Below are positions 16,535 through 25,678 of a stretch of DNA of 64,000 nt, one piece after another; position 1 is the first letter of the stretch, and every line of letters begins with the position of its first letter. Both the position numbers and the translations under genes were made by a program. The DNA comes from Luteolibacter luteus (GTDB lineage Bacteria > Verrucomicrobiota > Verrucomicrobiia > Verrucomicrobiales > Akkermansiaceae). The notes beneath the pieces are model-generated. The model had not been told where the DNA came from. It made no database searches and saw only the letters and a program-made list of their open reading frames with translations. The stretch is taken from positions 1,984,001 through 2,048,000 of the forward strand of contig NZ_CP051774.1 of NCBI RefSeq assembly GCF_012913485.1. Direction: 5' to 3'.

Positions 16535-17254
16535 TCACCAGACGAAAACGACCGGCGGAACGACAATCTTCACCGGGGAAGCCGTGCGTTGCTCGCTCTC
16601 TTCCAAAGAGGTCACCACGCCGTCCTCGAACTCGACCACGGTCTTTCCCTTCTCCACTTGGGTGGTGTAGGCGGCCTGCCGGAAAACTTGGCCGGAGATG
16701 GGATCGCGGACATAGTTGTAATGGGTCACCTGTTCGTATTCCACATACTCCCAGCGACCGGTCTGGCCCTTTTCGGTCTGCTTGACCTGGGTCTTCACCG
16801 GATTTCCGCGGGACTTCGCCACCTCCTCGGGAGTCATGCCGATCGCCAGCTCCTTGGCCTCGATCAGGGCCTGCACCTCCAGCTGGCGCTTGTGGAGCTT
16901 CTTCAGATTTTCAACGAAATCCGGGTCCTTCGAGGCGAAGGCATGCGGACCGACCCAGCCGGAAATCCCCTGCTTCACGCCTTGTCCGCGGACCTTGTAG
17001 GCTTTTTCCGTCATGGCCTCGAGCACCACGACCTGGTCGGCCTTGATGGTCCCGAGCCGGGTCTTCCCGTTCTTGTCGGAAAAAACCGTGGCATCCTTGA
17101 TCACCTTCAGCTCGATCGGTTCTTTTACATGCTCCGCGAGGTGGACCACATCGGGATCCCGATCGATCAGCGACTTGCGCTCAGCCCGCTTCACCTGAGC
17201 CGAAACCGGCAGCACGAGTGAAAGAAGCAGGGCAGAAACCAGAGCGGCTTTCAT
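16535..17254 (-). CDS. Exported protein with SH3-like and BamE/SmpA-like segments
   Basis: 239 residues with a clear signal peptide (MKAALVSALLLSLVLPVSAQ). Residues about 45-105 read as an SH3-like fold (IELKVIKDATVFSDKNGKT, QVVVLEAMTEKAYKVRG, GISGWVGPHAF). Then a helical linker (FVENLKKLHKRQLEVQALIEA) and AIGMTPEEVAKSRGNPVKT, resembling the SmpA/BamE motif (GMTxxEVxxxxGxP). The C-terminal part (WEYVEYEQVTHYNYVRD, KGKTVVEFEDGVVTSLE) fits a BamE-like beta sheet. Likely a periplasmic protein that binds wall or envelope components; exact role unknown. Confidence 0.65.
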   Translation of the reverse strand: MKAALVSALLLSLVLPVSAQVKRAERKSLIDRDPDVVHLAEHVKEPIELKVIKDATVFSDKNGKTRLGTIKADQVVVLEAMTEKAYKVRGQGVKQGISGWVGPHAFASKDPDFVENLKKLHKRQLEVQALIEAKELAIGMTPEEVAKSRGNPVKTQVKQTEKGQTGRWEYVEYEQVTHYNYVRDPISGQVFRQAAYTTQVEKGKTVVEFEDGVVTSLEESEQRTASPVKIVVPPVVFVW

Positions 17255-17396
17255 GATAGGTAGACGTTAGCGTTTCCGGAGTCTTGGCGAAAGCTCCTCT
17301 TTTTTCTCTGACGAGAGCCCGCCACGCATTATTCATAGGGAAAAATAGCGCGAATACTCCCGTATGGGGGCTACGGCGTAAAACCCTGCGTCCCGG

Positions 17397-20300
17397 ATGA
17401 ACGGCCCTGTCAGATACCCCGGCACCCTTTCCCTGCTGCTGCTCGCGGCTTTGGAGAGCCATGCCGCCGAGTCTCCCGACTTCAACCGGGATATCCGGCC
17501 ACTGCTTTCCGACCGTTGTTTCGCCTGCCATGGCTTCGACGCGAAGGCCCGCGAGGCGGAGCTGCGGCTCGACGTCCCGGAGGCCGCGTTCGCCAGGCGA
17601 GAGGGCGGAATCGCGATTGTACCCGGGAAACCGACGGAATCGCTGGCGTGGCAGCGGATCATTTCCAAGGACCCGGAAGAGGTCATGCCCCCGGCTGACT
17701 CCCACCTGAAACTTTCCGATGAGGAAAAGGACCTGCTGAGGCGCTGGATTGAAGGCGGTGCGGTCTATCAACCACACTGGAGCTTGATCCGGGTGGAGCG
17801 GCCCCAGGTTCCCGCTGGGGTCCATCCGATCGATGCCCTCGTTTCCCGCCGTCTCGCGAAGGAGAGCATGAAGCTTTCCCCCGAGGCGGAAAAGACGACA
17901 CTAATCCGCCGCCTGTCCTTCGACTTGCGGGGACTGCCGCCGACTGCGGAGGAGTGTGCCAGCTTTCTCGAGGACGCCGCGCCGGATGCCTACGAAAAGC
18001 TGGTGGACCGCTTTCTCGCGGACCCGGCTTATGGAGAAAGGATGGCCTGGCCATGGCTGGATGCGGCGCGCTATGCCGACTCAAACGGCTACCAGGGAGA
18101 CTCCGACCGGACGATGTGGCCATGGCGGGACTGGGTGGTGAGCGCCTTCAACCGGAATCTTCCCTACGATCAATTCACCATCTGGCAGCTTGCCGGGGAC
18201 CTGCTGCCGGACGCCACGCCCGAACAAGTCCTCGCCACCGGATTCCTGAGAAACCATCCGATCAATGGTGAGGGCGGCCGCATCCCGGAGGAGAACCGCA
18301 TCGACTACGCCATGGACATGGCGGAAACCACCGGGACCGTGTGGATGGCGCTAACGATGAATTGCTGCCGCTGCCATGATCACAAATACGACCCCATCAA
18401 GCAGCGGGACTACTACAGCTTGATGGCCTTCTTCAACCAGACGCCGGTGGACGGCAGTGGTGGAGATCCTCAGACGCCACCCGTGCTCGCTGTGCCGGAT
18501 GAAGCCCAGCGGATGGAGACAGAGCGGCTGGCAAATCTGATGCGCGAAGCGGATATGCGCTTGGCGACGAAAACAGCGGAAATTTCCCCGCACCAACAGC
18601 AGTGGGAAGCCGCCGAACTGGCTCGGGCCCGGGATGTGAGTTGGCAAGATCTCGCGATCACGAAAGTGGAAGGCGCGGAGGCGGAAACCTTGGAGGACCA
18701 TTCGGTGCTCACTTCCGGCCCCAATCCCGCGAATGCGACCTATGTGGTGCGAGGGGCAGTTCCGGCAGGACCTCTTTCGGCGATCAAGCTGGAGGCACTC
18801 CGGCATCCCTCGATGACTTCTGGCGGTATCGCGCGGTCTGACAGCGGGAACTTCGTGCTGACCGGCTTCGAGGTCTCGCTCATTGGTGCGGACGGAAAAC
18901 CGCATCGGCTCGCGATCGCGGGAGCCGATGCGAGCTACGAGCAAGGCGGCACCTTCGTCATCGCCAATGCGTTCGACGACAACCCGCAATCCGGCTGGGC
19001 CATCTGGGAAGGCAGACCGATCGACCGGGATCACGCGGCGATCTTCCGTTTTGCCTCCACCGTGGAAGTACCGCCCGGGGCGACGATGGAAATCACGCTG
19101 CGCCATGACTCGCCGCATCCACAGCACAACCTCGGACGCTTCCGGCTGTCAGTGACCGGAGAAGCTTCGCCGAGCCTGTCGGATCAGAGCCCCTTGCTCC
19201 CCGTGCTGCGGATCCCCGCCGGCGAACGGAACCCGGAACAAAGCAAGCAGGTCACGGATGCATTCCATCGCAGCGATGCGGAATTTGTGAAGCTGAACGG
19301 GAAACGCCAGAATCTCGATGCGCAATTGGCCAATCTCCGCAAAGGGATGCCGAAGGTGATGGTGATGGCGGATCGCCAGAATCGCCGGTCCACCCACATC
19401 CTCTCGGTGGGAGCCTACGACAAGCCGCTGGAGCAGGTGGAGGCCGATACGCCCCCCATCTTGCCGCCGCTGCCGAAGGGCGGGGCGCCGCCGAACCGGT
19501 TGGATCTCGCGCGTTGGCTTGTTTCGCGGGACCATCCGCTGACTGCCCGGGTCACGGTGAACCGCTTCTGGCAGGAACTTTTCGGCATCGGCCTGATCAA
19601 GACGCCGGAGGACTTCGGTGTGCAGAGCGAGTTGCCGGTGCAGCCCGAGCTGTTGGATTGGCTGGCGGCGGAGTTCATGGAAAGCGGCTGGGATGTGAAG
19701 AGGCTGATGCGCACGATCGTGACCAGCCGCACCTACCGGCAGGCGTCGCGGATGACGCCGGAGATGCTGGAGAAGGATCCGGCGAACCGCTTGCTCGCGC
19801 GTGGCCCCCGTTTCCGCCTGCCCGCGTGGATGATCCGCGACCAGGCTCTGGAGGTGAGCGGGCTGGAGGTGCCGAAGCTCGGTGGCCCACCGGTGAAGCC
19901 CTATCAACCGGAAAACCTGTGGCCGGACGCAACTTTCGGGAAAGTGCTCTACGTCCGGGATAAGGGCGAGGCGCTCCACCGCCGCAGCCTCTACACCTTC
20001 TGGCGACGCATCAGCATGCCGCCGATGTTCTTCGACAATGCGAAGCGGGAGGTCTGCACCGTGAATCCATCGCGCACCAACACACCGTTGCACGCCCTTT
20101 CCACCTTGAATGATGTCACCTTCGTGGAAGCCGCACGGGTGCTCGCGTCAAGGGCGACGAAGGATGGAGGCGGACCTGAAACGGTTCTCGCTAAGGCCTT
20201 CGAATTGGTGCTTTCCCGTGCCCCATCTGCCGAAGAGAAGGCAATCCTGATGGAGTCCTACCGCGAGGCCCGGGATGCCTTCGCGGCCGACCCGAGATCC

Positions 20301-20426
20301 ACGGAAGCCTTTCTCGCGAACGGTGAGGCACCACGCGATCCGGCACTCGAGCCCGTGGAGCACGCGGCACTCGCGTCCGTCTGCCTTTCGATCCTCAACA
20401 TCGATGAAGCCCTGACCAAAGAGTAG
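17397..20426 (+). CDS. DUF1549/DUF1553 (PSD1) cytochrome c protein
   Basis: 1009-residue exported protein with a signal peptide (to about residue 24). The N-terminal planctomycete-type cytochrome domain has heme motif CFACH (41-45) and MPP near residue 100; the DUF1549 block follows (about 140-340, with RRLSFDLRGLPPTAEE and a second CxxCH, C323-H327, in NCCRCHDHKYDPI); the C-terminal DUF1553 block starts near RLDLARWLVSRDHPLTARVTVNRFW. Such proteins almost always neighbour a DUF1501 gene, as here (2 bp apart), and form a secreted redox pair of unknown substrate. Starts the six-gene run. Confidence 0.93.
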   Translation: MNGPVRYPGTLSLLLLAALESHAAESPDFNRDIRPLLSDRCFACHGFDAKAREAELRLDVPEAAFARREGGIAIVPGKPTESLAWQRIISKDPEEVMPPADSHLKLSDEEKDLLRRWIEGGAVYQPHWSLIRVERPQVPAGVHPIDALVSRRLAKESMKLSPEAEKTTLIRRLSFDLRGLPPTAEECASFLEDAAPDAYEKLVDRFLADPAYGERMAWPWLDAARYADSNGYQGDSDRTMWPWRDWVVSAFNRNLPYDQFTIWQLAGDLLPDATPEQVLATGFLRNHPINGEGGRIPEENRIDYAMDMAETTGTVWMALTMNCCRCHDHKYDPIKQRDYYSLMAFFNQTPVDGSGGDPQTPPVLAVPDEAQRMETERLANLMREADMRLATKTAEISPHQQQWEAAELARARDVSWQDLAITKVEGAEAETLEDHSVLTSGPNPANATYVVRGAVPAGPLSAIKLEALRHPSMTSGGIARSDSGNFVLTGFEVSLIGADGKPHRLAIAGADASYEQGGTFVIANAFDDNPQSGWAIWEGRPIDRDHAAIFRFASTVEVPPGATMEITLRHDSPHPQHNLGRFRLSVTGEASPSLSDQSPLLPVLRIPAGERNPEQSKQVTDAFHRSDAEFVKLNGKRQNLDAQLANLRKGMPKVMVMADRQNRRSTHILSVGAYDKPLEQVEADTPPILPPLPKGGAPPNRLDLARWLVSRDHPLTARVTVNRFWQELFGIGLIKTPEDFGVQSELPVQPELLDWLAAEFMESGWDVKRLMRTIVTSRTYRQASRMTPEMLEKDPANRLLARGPRFRLPAWMIRDQALEVSGLEVPKLGGPPVKPYQPENLWPDATFGKVLYVRDKGEALHRRSLYTFWRRISMPPMFFDNAKREVCTVNPSRTNTPLHALSTLNDVTFVEAARVLASRATKDGGGPETVLAKAFELVLSRAPSAEEKAILMESYREARDAFAADPRSTEAFLANGEAPRDPALEPVEHAALASVCLSILNIDEALTKE

Positions 20427-20428
20427 CC

Positions 20429-21871
20429 ATGGATCCCATCACCGAGCGCCAGCTTCTCGTCAATCGCCGCTACTTCTTCGGGCGCAGCGCGACGGGCATC
20501 GGCACGGCGGCGCTAGCCTCGATGCTCGGTGAAGAGGCCTTTGGCAATGAAGGACCCTCGCCACTCACCCAGATCGCCCCCAAGGCGAAGCGGGTCATCT
20601 ATCTTTTCCAAAACGGAGCGCCGAGCCACGTCGAGCTCTTCGATTACAAACCAGAGCTGGCGAAGCGCCATGGCCAAGCCGTTCCGGACAGCTATCTGGC
20701 CGGCAAGCGTTTCAGCACGATGACCGGCAATGCGAGCGGCAAGAAGCTGCTCGGTGCCTTGGAGCCCTTCCATGCCCGCGGTCAAAGCGGTGCGACGGTG
20801 AGCGACCTGATGCCGCATACCGCGGCCATCGCCGATGAGCTTTGCTTCGTGAAGAGCATGTATACCGAGCAGGTGAATCACGCTCCCGCGATCAACTTTT
20901 TCCTGAGCGGCAACCAGCTTCCCGGCCGGCCGACGATTGGCTCGTGGCTTTCCTACGGCCTGGGCAGCTTGAACCAGAATCTGCCGACTTTCGTGGCCAT
21001 GACTTCGGTCAACAAGGACACGACCTGCGGCCAGATCTTCTACGACTTCTACTGGGGGTCGGGCTTCCTCCCTTCACGGCATCAAGGTGTGAAGCTCCAT
21101 CCGGGCCAGGATCCGGTGCTCTATTTGACCAACCCGCAAGGTGTGAGTCCTGCGCTGCGGAGGAACATGCTCGATGGCATTGCGAAGCTGAACCAGCGGA
21201 AGCTGGACGACTTCGGAGATCCGGAAATCGCCACACGGATTGCCCAATACGAGATGGCCTATCGCATGCAGACCAGCGTGCCGGAACTCGCCGACATCTC
21301 CGGCGAGCCGAAGGAGGTGCTGGAGATGTACGGACCACAGGTCCACCAGCCGGGAACCTATGCGCGGAATTGCCTGCTCGCACGCCGCCTGATCGAGAGA
21401 GGCACCCGCTTCGTCCAACTCATGCATGCGGGATGGGACCAGCACAACAGCCTGACCACTGAACTCTACACTCAGTGCAAGGACACGGACCAACCCAGCG
21501 CGGCACTGGTGAAGGACCTGAAGATGCGCGGGCTACTGGACGACACGCTGGTCATCTGGGGCGGGGAGTTCGGCCGGACCCCTTTCATCCAGGGCGACTT
21601 CAATGACCGTCCGAAGTGGGGCCGCGACCATCACCCCTACGCCTTCACCATCTGGATGGCAGGGGGTGGCGTGAAAGCGGGCATGACCCATGGTGAAAGC
21701 GACGAGTTGGGATTCAACGTGGCGAAGGATGGCGTCCACGTGCATGACTTCCAGGCAACGCTGCTGCACCTGCTAGGAATCGATCACGAGAAGCTCACTT
21801 ATAAATTCCAGGGAAGGCACTTCCGTCTGACGGACGTTCACGGGCATGTGGTAAAAGCGGTGCTGGCATGA
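20429..21871 (+). CDS. DUF1501 protein, Tat-exported, alkaline phosphatase/sulfatase-like fold
   Basis: 480 residues. The N-terminus NRRYFFGRSATGIG (12-25) is a Tat signal. The DUF1501 domain belongs to the alkaline phosphatase superfamily; visible landmarks are VIYLFQNGAPSHVELFDYKP, SDLMPHTAAIADELCFVKSM, VIWGGEFGRTPF and DFQATLLHLLGIDH. Encoded 2 bp after its DUF1549 partner and overlapping the next gene by ATGA, so all three are co-translated. Family certain, substrate unknown. Confidence 0.93.
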   Translation: MDPITERQLLVNRRYFFGRSATGIGTAALASMLGEEAFGNEGPSPLTQIAPKAKRVIYLFQNGAPSHVELFDYKPELAKRHGQAVPDSYLAGKRFSTMTGNASGKKLLGALEPFHARGQSGATVSDLMPHTAAIADELCFVKSMYTEQVNHAPAINFFLSGNQLPGRPTIGSWLSYGLGSLNQNLPTFVAMTSVNKDTTCGQIFYDFYWGSGFLPSRHQGVKLHPGQDPVLYLTNPQGVSPALRRNMLDGIAKLNQRKLDDFGDPEIATRIAQYEMAYRMQTSVPELADISGEPKEVLEMYGPQVHQPGTYARNCLLARRLIERGTRFVQLMHAGWDQHNSLTTELYTQCKDTDQPSAALVKDLKMRGLLDDTLVIWGGEFGRTPFIQGDFNDRPKWGRDHHPYAFTIWMAGGGVKAGMTHGESDELGFNVAKDGVHVHDFQATLLHLLGIDHEKLTYKFQGRHFRLTDVHGHVVKAVLA

Positions 21872-23028
21872 ACAACACCGCCGTGACGTCTACGACCATG
21901 CACGAAGTCCCCTTGATGGAATCGGCACCCGGCCCGGAGGTGATCATCGACGGACGGAGCTACCACTACTTCGGCGGCACCAGCTACTATGGCCTGCACG
22001 GACATCCGGAGGTGATCGCCGCCGGCTGCGAGGGCTTTCAGCGCTACGGCTTTCACACCGCCACCAGCCGCGCCGGCTTCGGGAACAGCGCCCCACTCTT
22101 GGAGGTAGAGCGACGCGCGGCGGAGCATGCGGGGCGCGAGGCAGGCTTCTATTTCAGCTCGGGCTATGCCTCAAACCACGTCCTGATTCATTTGGTCCTG
22201 AAGCCGGGTGCCATCTTCATCGATGAGGCGGCACACTTCTGTGTGATGGAAGCGGCACATCTGCCCGCCGCGCCGATCCACCGCTTTCATTCGCGCGACG
22301 CTGCGGACCTCCAGGCGAAAATCGAAGCCTACCTCCCCCCCGGCACTTCTCCCCTGGTGATGAGCGATGGCGTGGTGCCCGCCACAGGCCAGCTTCCTCC
22401 CTTGGATGACTACGTCGGCGTGCTCGCACGCTACGCCCCCGCGACGCTGCTGGTCGACGATGCTCATGGCCTCGGCGTGCTAGGTGATCACGGGCGCGGA
22501 AGCTTGGAGCATCTTGGCCTCGAAGATGCTGCCAATGGCGGGATCTCAAACAATGGCGTCTCGATCCTCTGCGGCGGAACCTTGGGCAAGGCGATGGGGG
22601 GCTTCGGAGGGATCGTCACCGGATCGACAACCTTCATGCAACTCGTTCGCAGTTCCTCTCATTACTACGACGGCGCGAGCGCACCGCCATCGCCGGTCGC
22701 CACCGCCACTGCCAAGGCGCTGGAGCTGATCGCGGGCAATCCATCGTTTCGGGAAGACCTGCGGCGAAACACCCTGCATCTCCGAAGGGGCCTTCGCGAG
22801 CTCGGGCTGAGTGCCCACGACGTACCCTCCGCACAGGTAGGTGTCGCCATCGGGAATGCCGTCAACATGGCGCGACTTCACCAGGAGCTTCGCTCGCAAG
22901 GTTTCCTCGTACCGGTAACTTCTTACGCGGGAACCGGACCGGAAGGCATCATGCGCTTCGCCGTTTGCTCCGCACACACGCCACAGGTCATTGACGATCT
23001 CCTAAGCTCCTTACGGGGACTTCTCTAA
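21868..23028 (+). CDS. PLP-dependent alpha-oxoamine synthase family enzyme (AONS/KBL-like)
   Basis: 386 residues, typical length for 8-amino-7-oxononanoate synthase or 2-amino-3-ketobutyrate CoA ligase. The PLP lysine is Lys241 in GGTLGKAMGGFGG; the cofactor Asp is in LLVDDAHGLGVLG (197-200; usually DEAH), and HTATSRAGFG and FSSGYASNHV line the active site. These enzymes condense an amino acid such as alanine or glycine with an acyl-CoA. No other biotin gene is nearby; the context (dipeptide epimerase, serine hydrolase, permease) points to wall-peptide catabolism rather than biotin. Starts at 21868 inside the DUF1501 stop (ATGA). Confidence 0.82.
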   Translation: MNNTAVTSTTMHEVPLMESAPGPEVIIDGRSYHYFGGTSYYGLHGHPEVIAAGCEGFQRYGFHTATSRAGFGNSAPLLEVERRAAEHAGREAGFYFSSGYASNHVLIHLVLKPGAIFIDEAAHFCVMEAAHLPAAPIHRFHSRDAADLQAKIEAYLPPGTSPLVMSDGVVPATGQLPPLDDYVGVLARYAPATLLVDDAHGLGVLGDHGRGSLEHLGLEDAANGGISNNGVSILCGGTLGKAMGGFGGIVTGSTTFMQLVRSSSHYYDGASAPPSPVATATAKALELIAGNPSFREDLRRNTLHLRRGLRELGLSAHDVPSAQVGVAIGNAVNMARLHQELRSQGFLVPVTSYAGTGPEGIMRFAVCSAHTPQVIDDLLSSLRGLL

Positions 23029-23033
23029 GCCCG

Positions 23034-24641
23034 ATGAAACGCATTATCCCCTCCCTCATCGCCATGAGCACCCTGGCCAGCGCTGCCGATTACTCCGGTG
23101 TCATTCCTTCCTATCAAGATGCGGTAAAAGCGGAAATGGCCGAGTGGAAGCTGAGAGGGATCTCCATCGCATGGGTCGACAGGAACTCGATTGTCTACGA
23201 AGAGGGGTTTGGCGAGGCCAAGAAAGACAGCGTCTTCAGGGCGGGCTCTGTCTCGAAGCTCTTCAATGCCGTGGCCGTGATGAAGCTCGTGGAGCAAGGG
23301 AAGCTGGGACTCGATGCCCCTTTGCCCGATGACCGGGTCCCCGTAAATCCCTTCAACGGCAAGCCCATCACCCTGCGGCAGCTCTTGAGCCATCGCTCCG
23401 GCTTTCAGCGGGAGGCATCGACCGGCGGCTACTTCGATGACAGCGAGCCTACCCTGGAAGCCACTGCGGCGAGCTTGAAGGGGATGGCCTTGGTCTCACC
23501 ACCGGAGAGTGAGAACCGCTACTCGAATATCGCACCAAGCCTCGCCGGCCACGTGGCAGCCGAGGCGGCGGGAAAAAGCTTTCCCAAGCTGCAAGCGGAA
23601 TGGATCCACCGGCCGCTCGGCATGACGAAATCCTCATGGCTGCACAAGGACGCGGGTGCCGTGCTGCCTTCTCATATCCGCGTCGCGGATCGGAAGGGAG
23701 GCTTCACGGACCGCTCGACGCCGCTCTTCGACCTGGGGACCATCCCTGCGGGTAACCTCTATACCACTGCCGGCGACCTCGGCCGCTTCATCATGATGCT
23801 CGCAGCCGAAGGCGACTCGCCGGGCGGGAGAATCTTGAAAGCGGAAACGCTCACGGAAATGTGGAAGCCGCAATTCGATCCCAAGGGAAGCTTCGGGATC
23901 GGCTTCGCACTCGGTGAATGGCGAGGACGGAAAACCGTAGGCCATGGAGGAGCGGTCTATGGACACAGCACGGCACTGACTTACCTCCCGGAAGAAAAGA
24001 TCGGCGTGGTGGTGCTATGCAATGAAGACATCGTGAACGGCCGGACCCAACACCTCGCCGACCTTGCGCTATCCCTCATGCTGCAGGCGAAAAAGGGCGA
24101 AGCTCCCCAAGCGGCTCCGACCTACCCGGCGTCGCCTGAAGAAAAGCAGGAAATCGCAGGCAAGTGGGAATCGCAGAGCTTCTGGATGGAGCTCGGCGGC
24201 GATCTGTCCGGCGTGCTTTCGTGCCAGGAGTTCAAGCTGACGCCCACGGCGAAGGATCGCTACCTCCTCAATAGCCGCCTGCATTCCGACCTTCCGGTTT
24301 CCATCAACCGCGACACTACCGGAACCGTGATTCGCATCAGCGCGGGACCTCAGGAGTTCACCCGCGTGCCCGATAACAGGAAGCCGCTTCCGAAAGAGTG
24401 GAGGGCCTTCCAGGGCAGCTACGGGCCAAACATGATTCCCTTCGTGGTCCATGAAAAGTTCGGGCGGCTCTACGGCACCACCGAGAACATGGCTGACTAC
24501 CGGCTGACTCCGGTGAACCGCTATGTCTTCGCCTTCCCTGCCGGGCTCTACGCGAAGGAGCATGCCGTCTTTATCCCCGGTCCCGATGGCAAGGCACGTG
24601 CCGTGGACCTCGCGAACATGACCCTGCCACGCATCGATTGA
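23034..24641 (+). CDS. Exported serine hydrolase (beta-lactamase/class C-like)
   Basis: 535 residues with a signal peptide ending near ASAAD. The serine nucleophile is in SVSK (SxxK), with YSN (YxN) and HGG in place of KTG, the pattern of class C beta-lactamases, D-aminopeptidases and D,D-peptidases. A C-terminal beta-rich domain (about 375-535) follows, as in many esterase or peptidase relatives. In this operon a role in trimming or hydrolysing wall peptides is reasonable inference. A second, separate member is at 29730. Confidence 0.85.
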   Translation: MKRIIPSLIAMSTLASAADYSGVIPSYQDAVKAEMAEWKLRGISIAWVDRNSIVYEEGFGEAKKDSVFRAGSVSKLFNAVAVMKLVEQGKLGLDAPLPDDRVPVNPFNGKPITLRQLLSHRSGFQREASTGGYFDDSEPTLEATAASLKGMALVSPPESENRYSNIAPSLAGHVAAEAAGKSFPKLQAEWIHRPLGMTKSSWLHKDAGAVLPSHIRVADRKGGFTDRSTPLFDLGTIPAGNLYTTAGDLGRFIMMLAAEGDSPGGRILKAETLTEMWKPQFDPKGSFGIGFALGEWRGRKTVGHGGAVYGHSTALTYLPEEKIGVVVLCNEDIVNGRTQHLADLALSLMLQAKKGEAPQAAPTYPASPEEKQEIAGKWESQSFWMELGGDLSGVLSCQEFKLTPTAKDRYLLNSRLHSDLPVSINRDTTGTVIRISAGPQEFTRVPDNRKPLPKEWRAFQGSYGPNMIPFVVHEKFGRLYGTTENMADYRLTPVNRYVFAFPAGLYAKEHAVFIPGPDGKARAVDLANMTLPRID

Positions 24642-24652
24642 TCACACCGCCC

Positions 24653-25675
24653 ATGAAGCTCACGCTGCGAGACATCCACCTGCCACTCCGGCATCCCTTC
24701 ACCATCGCGCTCGGCACGACCACGCTGCAGCACAACCTGCTGGTGGAATTGGAGCACGAAGGCGCCACCGGCTACGGTGAAGGAGCTTCTTCCCATGCCT
24801 GGCATCTCTATACCGCGGAATCGATGCGGGCATCGCTCGAAGCCGCACGACCGGTGATCGAAGCCGGGGGCTTTTCAACACCCGAGGAGCTCTGGAATCG
24901 TGTCTACCCTGTCTTGGGCGAGAACCCCTTCGCCCTTTGCGCGCTCGATCAGGCCGCTCACGACCTCTGGGGCAAGCAAAAGGGAGCTCCCGTGTGGAAG
25001 CTCTGGGGTCTCAGCTTGGAGAACCTTCCCTTGAGCGATTACACCATCGGCATCGACACCATCGAAAAGATGGTGATGAAGATGAAGGAATTCGACGGCT
25101 GGCCGATCTACAAGATCAAGCTCGGCACGGAAGACGACCTCGCGATCGTCCGGGAACTCCGCAAACACACCGGTGCCATCTTCCGGATCGATGCGAACAC
25201 GGCATGGAGCGCGGACCAGACGCTTGCCTTCGCCCCTGAGATGAAGGCGCTCGGCGTGGAATTCTTCGAGCAGCCACTTCCGCGCGACGACTGGGAGGGT
25301 ATGCGGAAGGTGAAGGGAAGCTGTGTACTGCCGGTCTTCGCGGACGAAAGCTGCCAAACCGAAGAGGACGTCGCGAAGTGCGCGGGGATCTTCGATGGGA
25401 TCAACATCAAGCTCACCAAGGCCGGCGGCCTGGTCCCCGCACGACGGATGATCGCGGAAGCACGGAAGCTGGGACTGAAAGTGATGGTCGGATGCATGAC
25501 CGAATCAAGCGTAGGCATCAGTGCCATCGCTCAACTGCTGCCACTTCTCGATCACGTCGACATGGATGGCGCGGTCCTGATTTCGAAGGATATCGCGGAT
25601 GGAGTGCGCCTCGATCACGGTCGCGCGGTCTTCCCGGAAACCAATGGCAATGGGGTAACCCTTCTGGACGCATAG
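24653..25675 (+). CDS. Dipeptide epimerase (enolase superfamily), probable L-Ala-D/L-Glu epimerase
   Basis: 340 residues from ATG 24653. Muconate-lactonising-enzyme subgroup of the enolase superfamily: general base KIK (Lys154, Lys156), metal ligands Asp180 (RIDAN), Glu206 (FFEQP) and Asp231 (FADES), second lysine Lys253 (NIKLTKAGG). The Asp-x-Asp-like C-terminal segment DHVDMDGAVLI matches the substrate-Asp region of L-Ala-D/L-Glu epimerases, which epimerise peptidoglycan-derived dipeptides. The frame begins at a TTG 24638 overlapping the previous gene; ATG 24653 is preferred. 3 bp before the DUF819 gene. Confidence 0.86.
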   Translation: MKLTLRDIHLPLRHPFTIALGTTTLQHNLLVELEHEGATGYGEGASSHAWHLYTAESMRASLEAARPVIEAGGFSTPEELWNRVYPVLGENPFALCALDQAAHDLWGKQKGAPVWKLWGLSLENLPLSDYTIGIDTIEKMVMKMKEFDGWPIYKIKLGTEDDLAIVRELRKHTGAIFRIDANTAWSADQTLAFAPEMKALGVEFFEQPLPRDDWEGMRKVKGSCVLPVFADESCQTEEDVAKCAGIFDGINIKLTKAGGLVPARRMIAEARKLGLKVMVGCMTESSVGISAIAQLLPLLDHVDMDGAVLISKDIADGVRLDHGRAVFPETNGNGVTLLDA

Positions 25676-25678
25676 GTC

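Noticed and set aside
21868-23028. BioF of biotin biosynthesis
   Set aside because: No bioA, bioB or bioD neighbour, and the operon context is wall-peptide genes; kept as AONS/KBL-like only.
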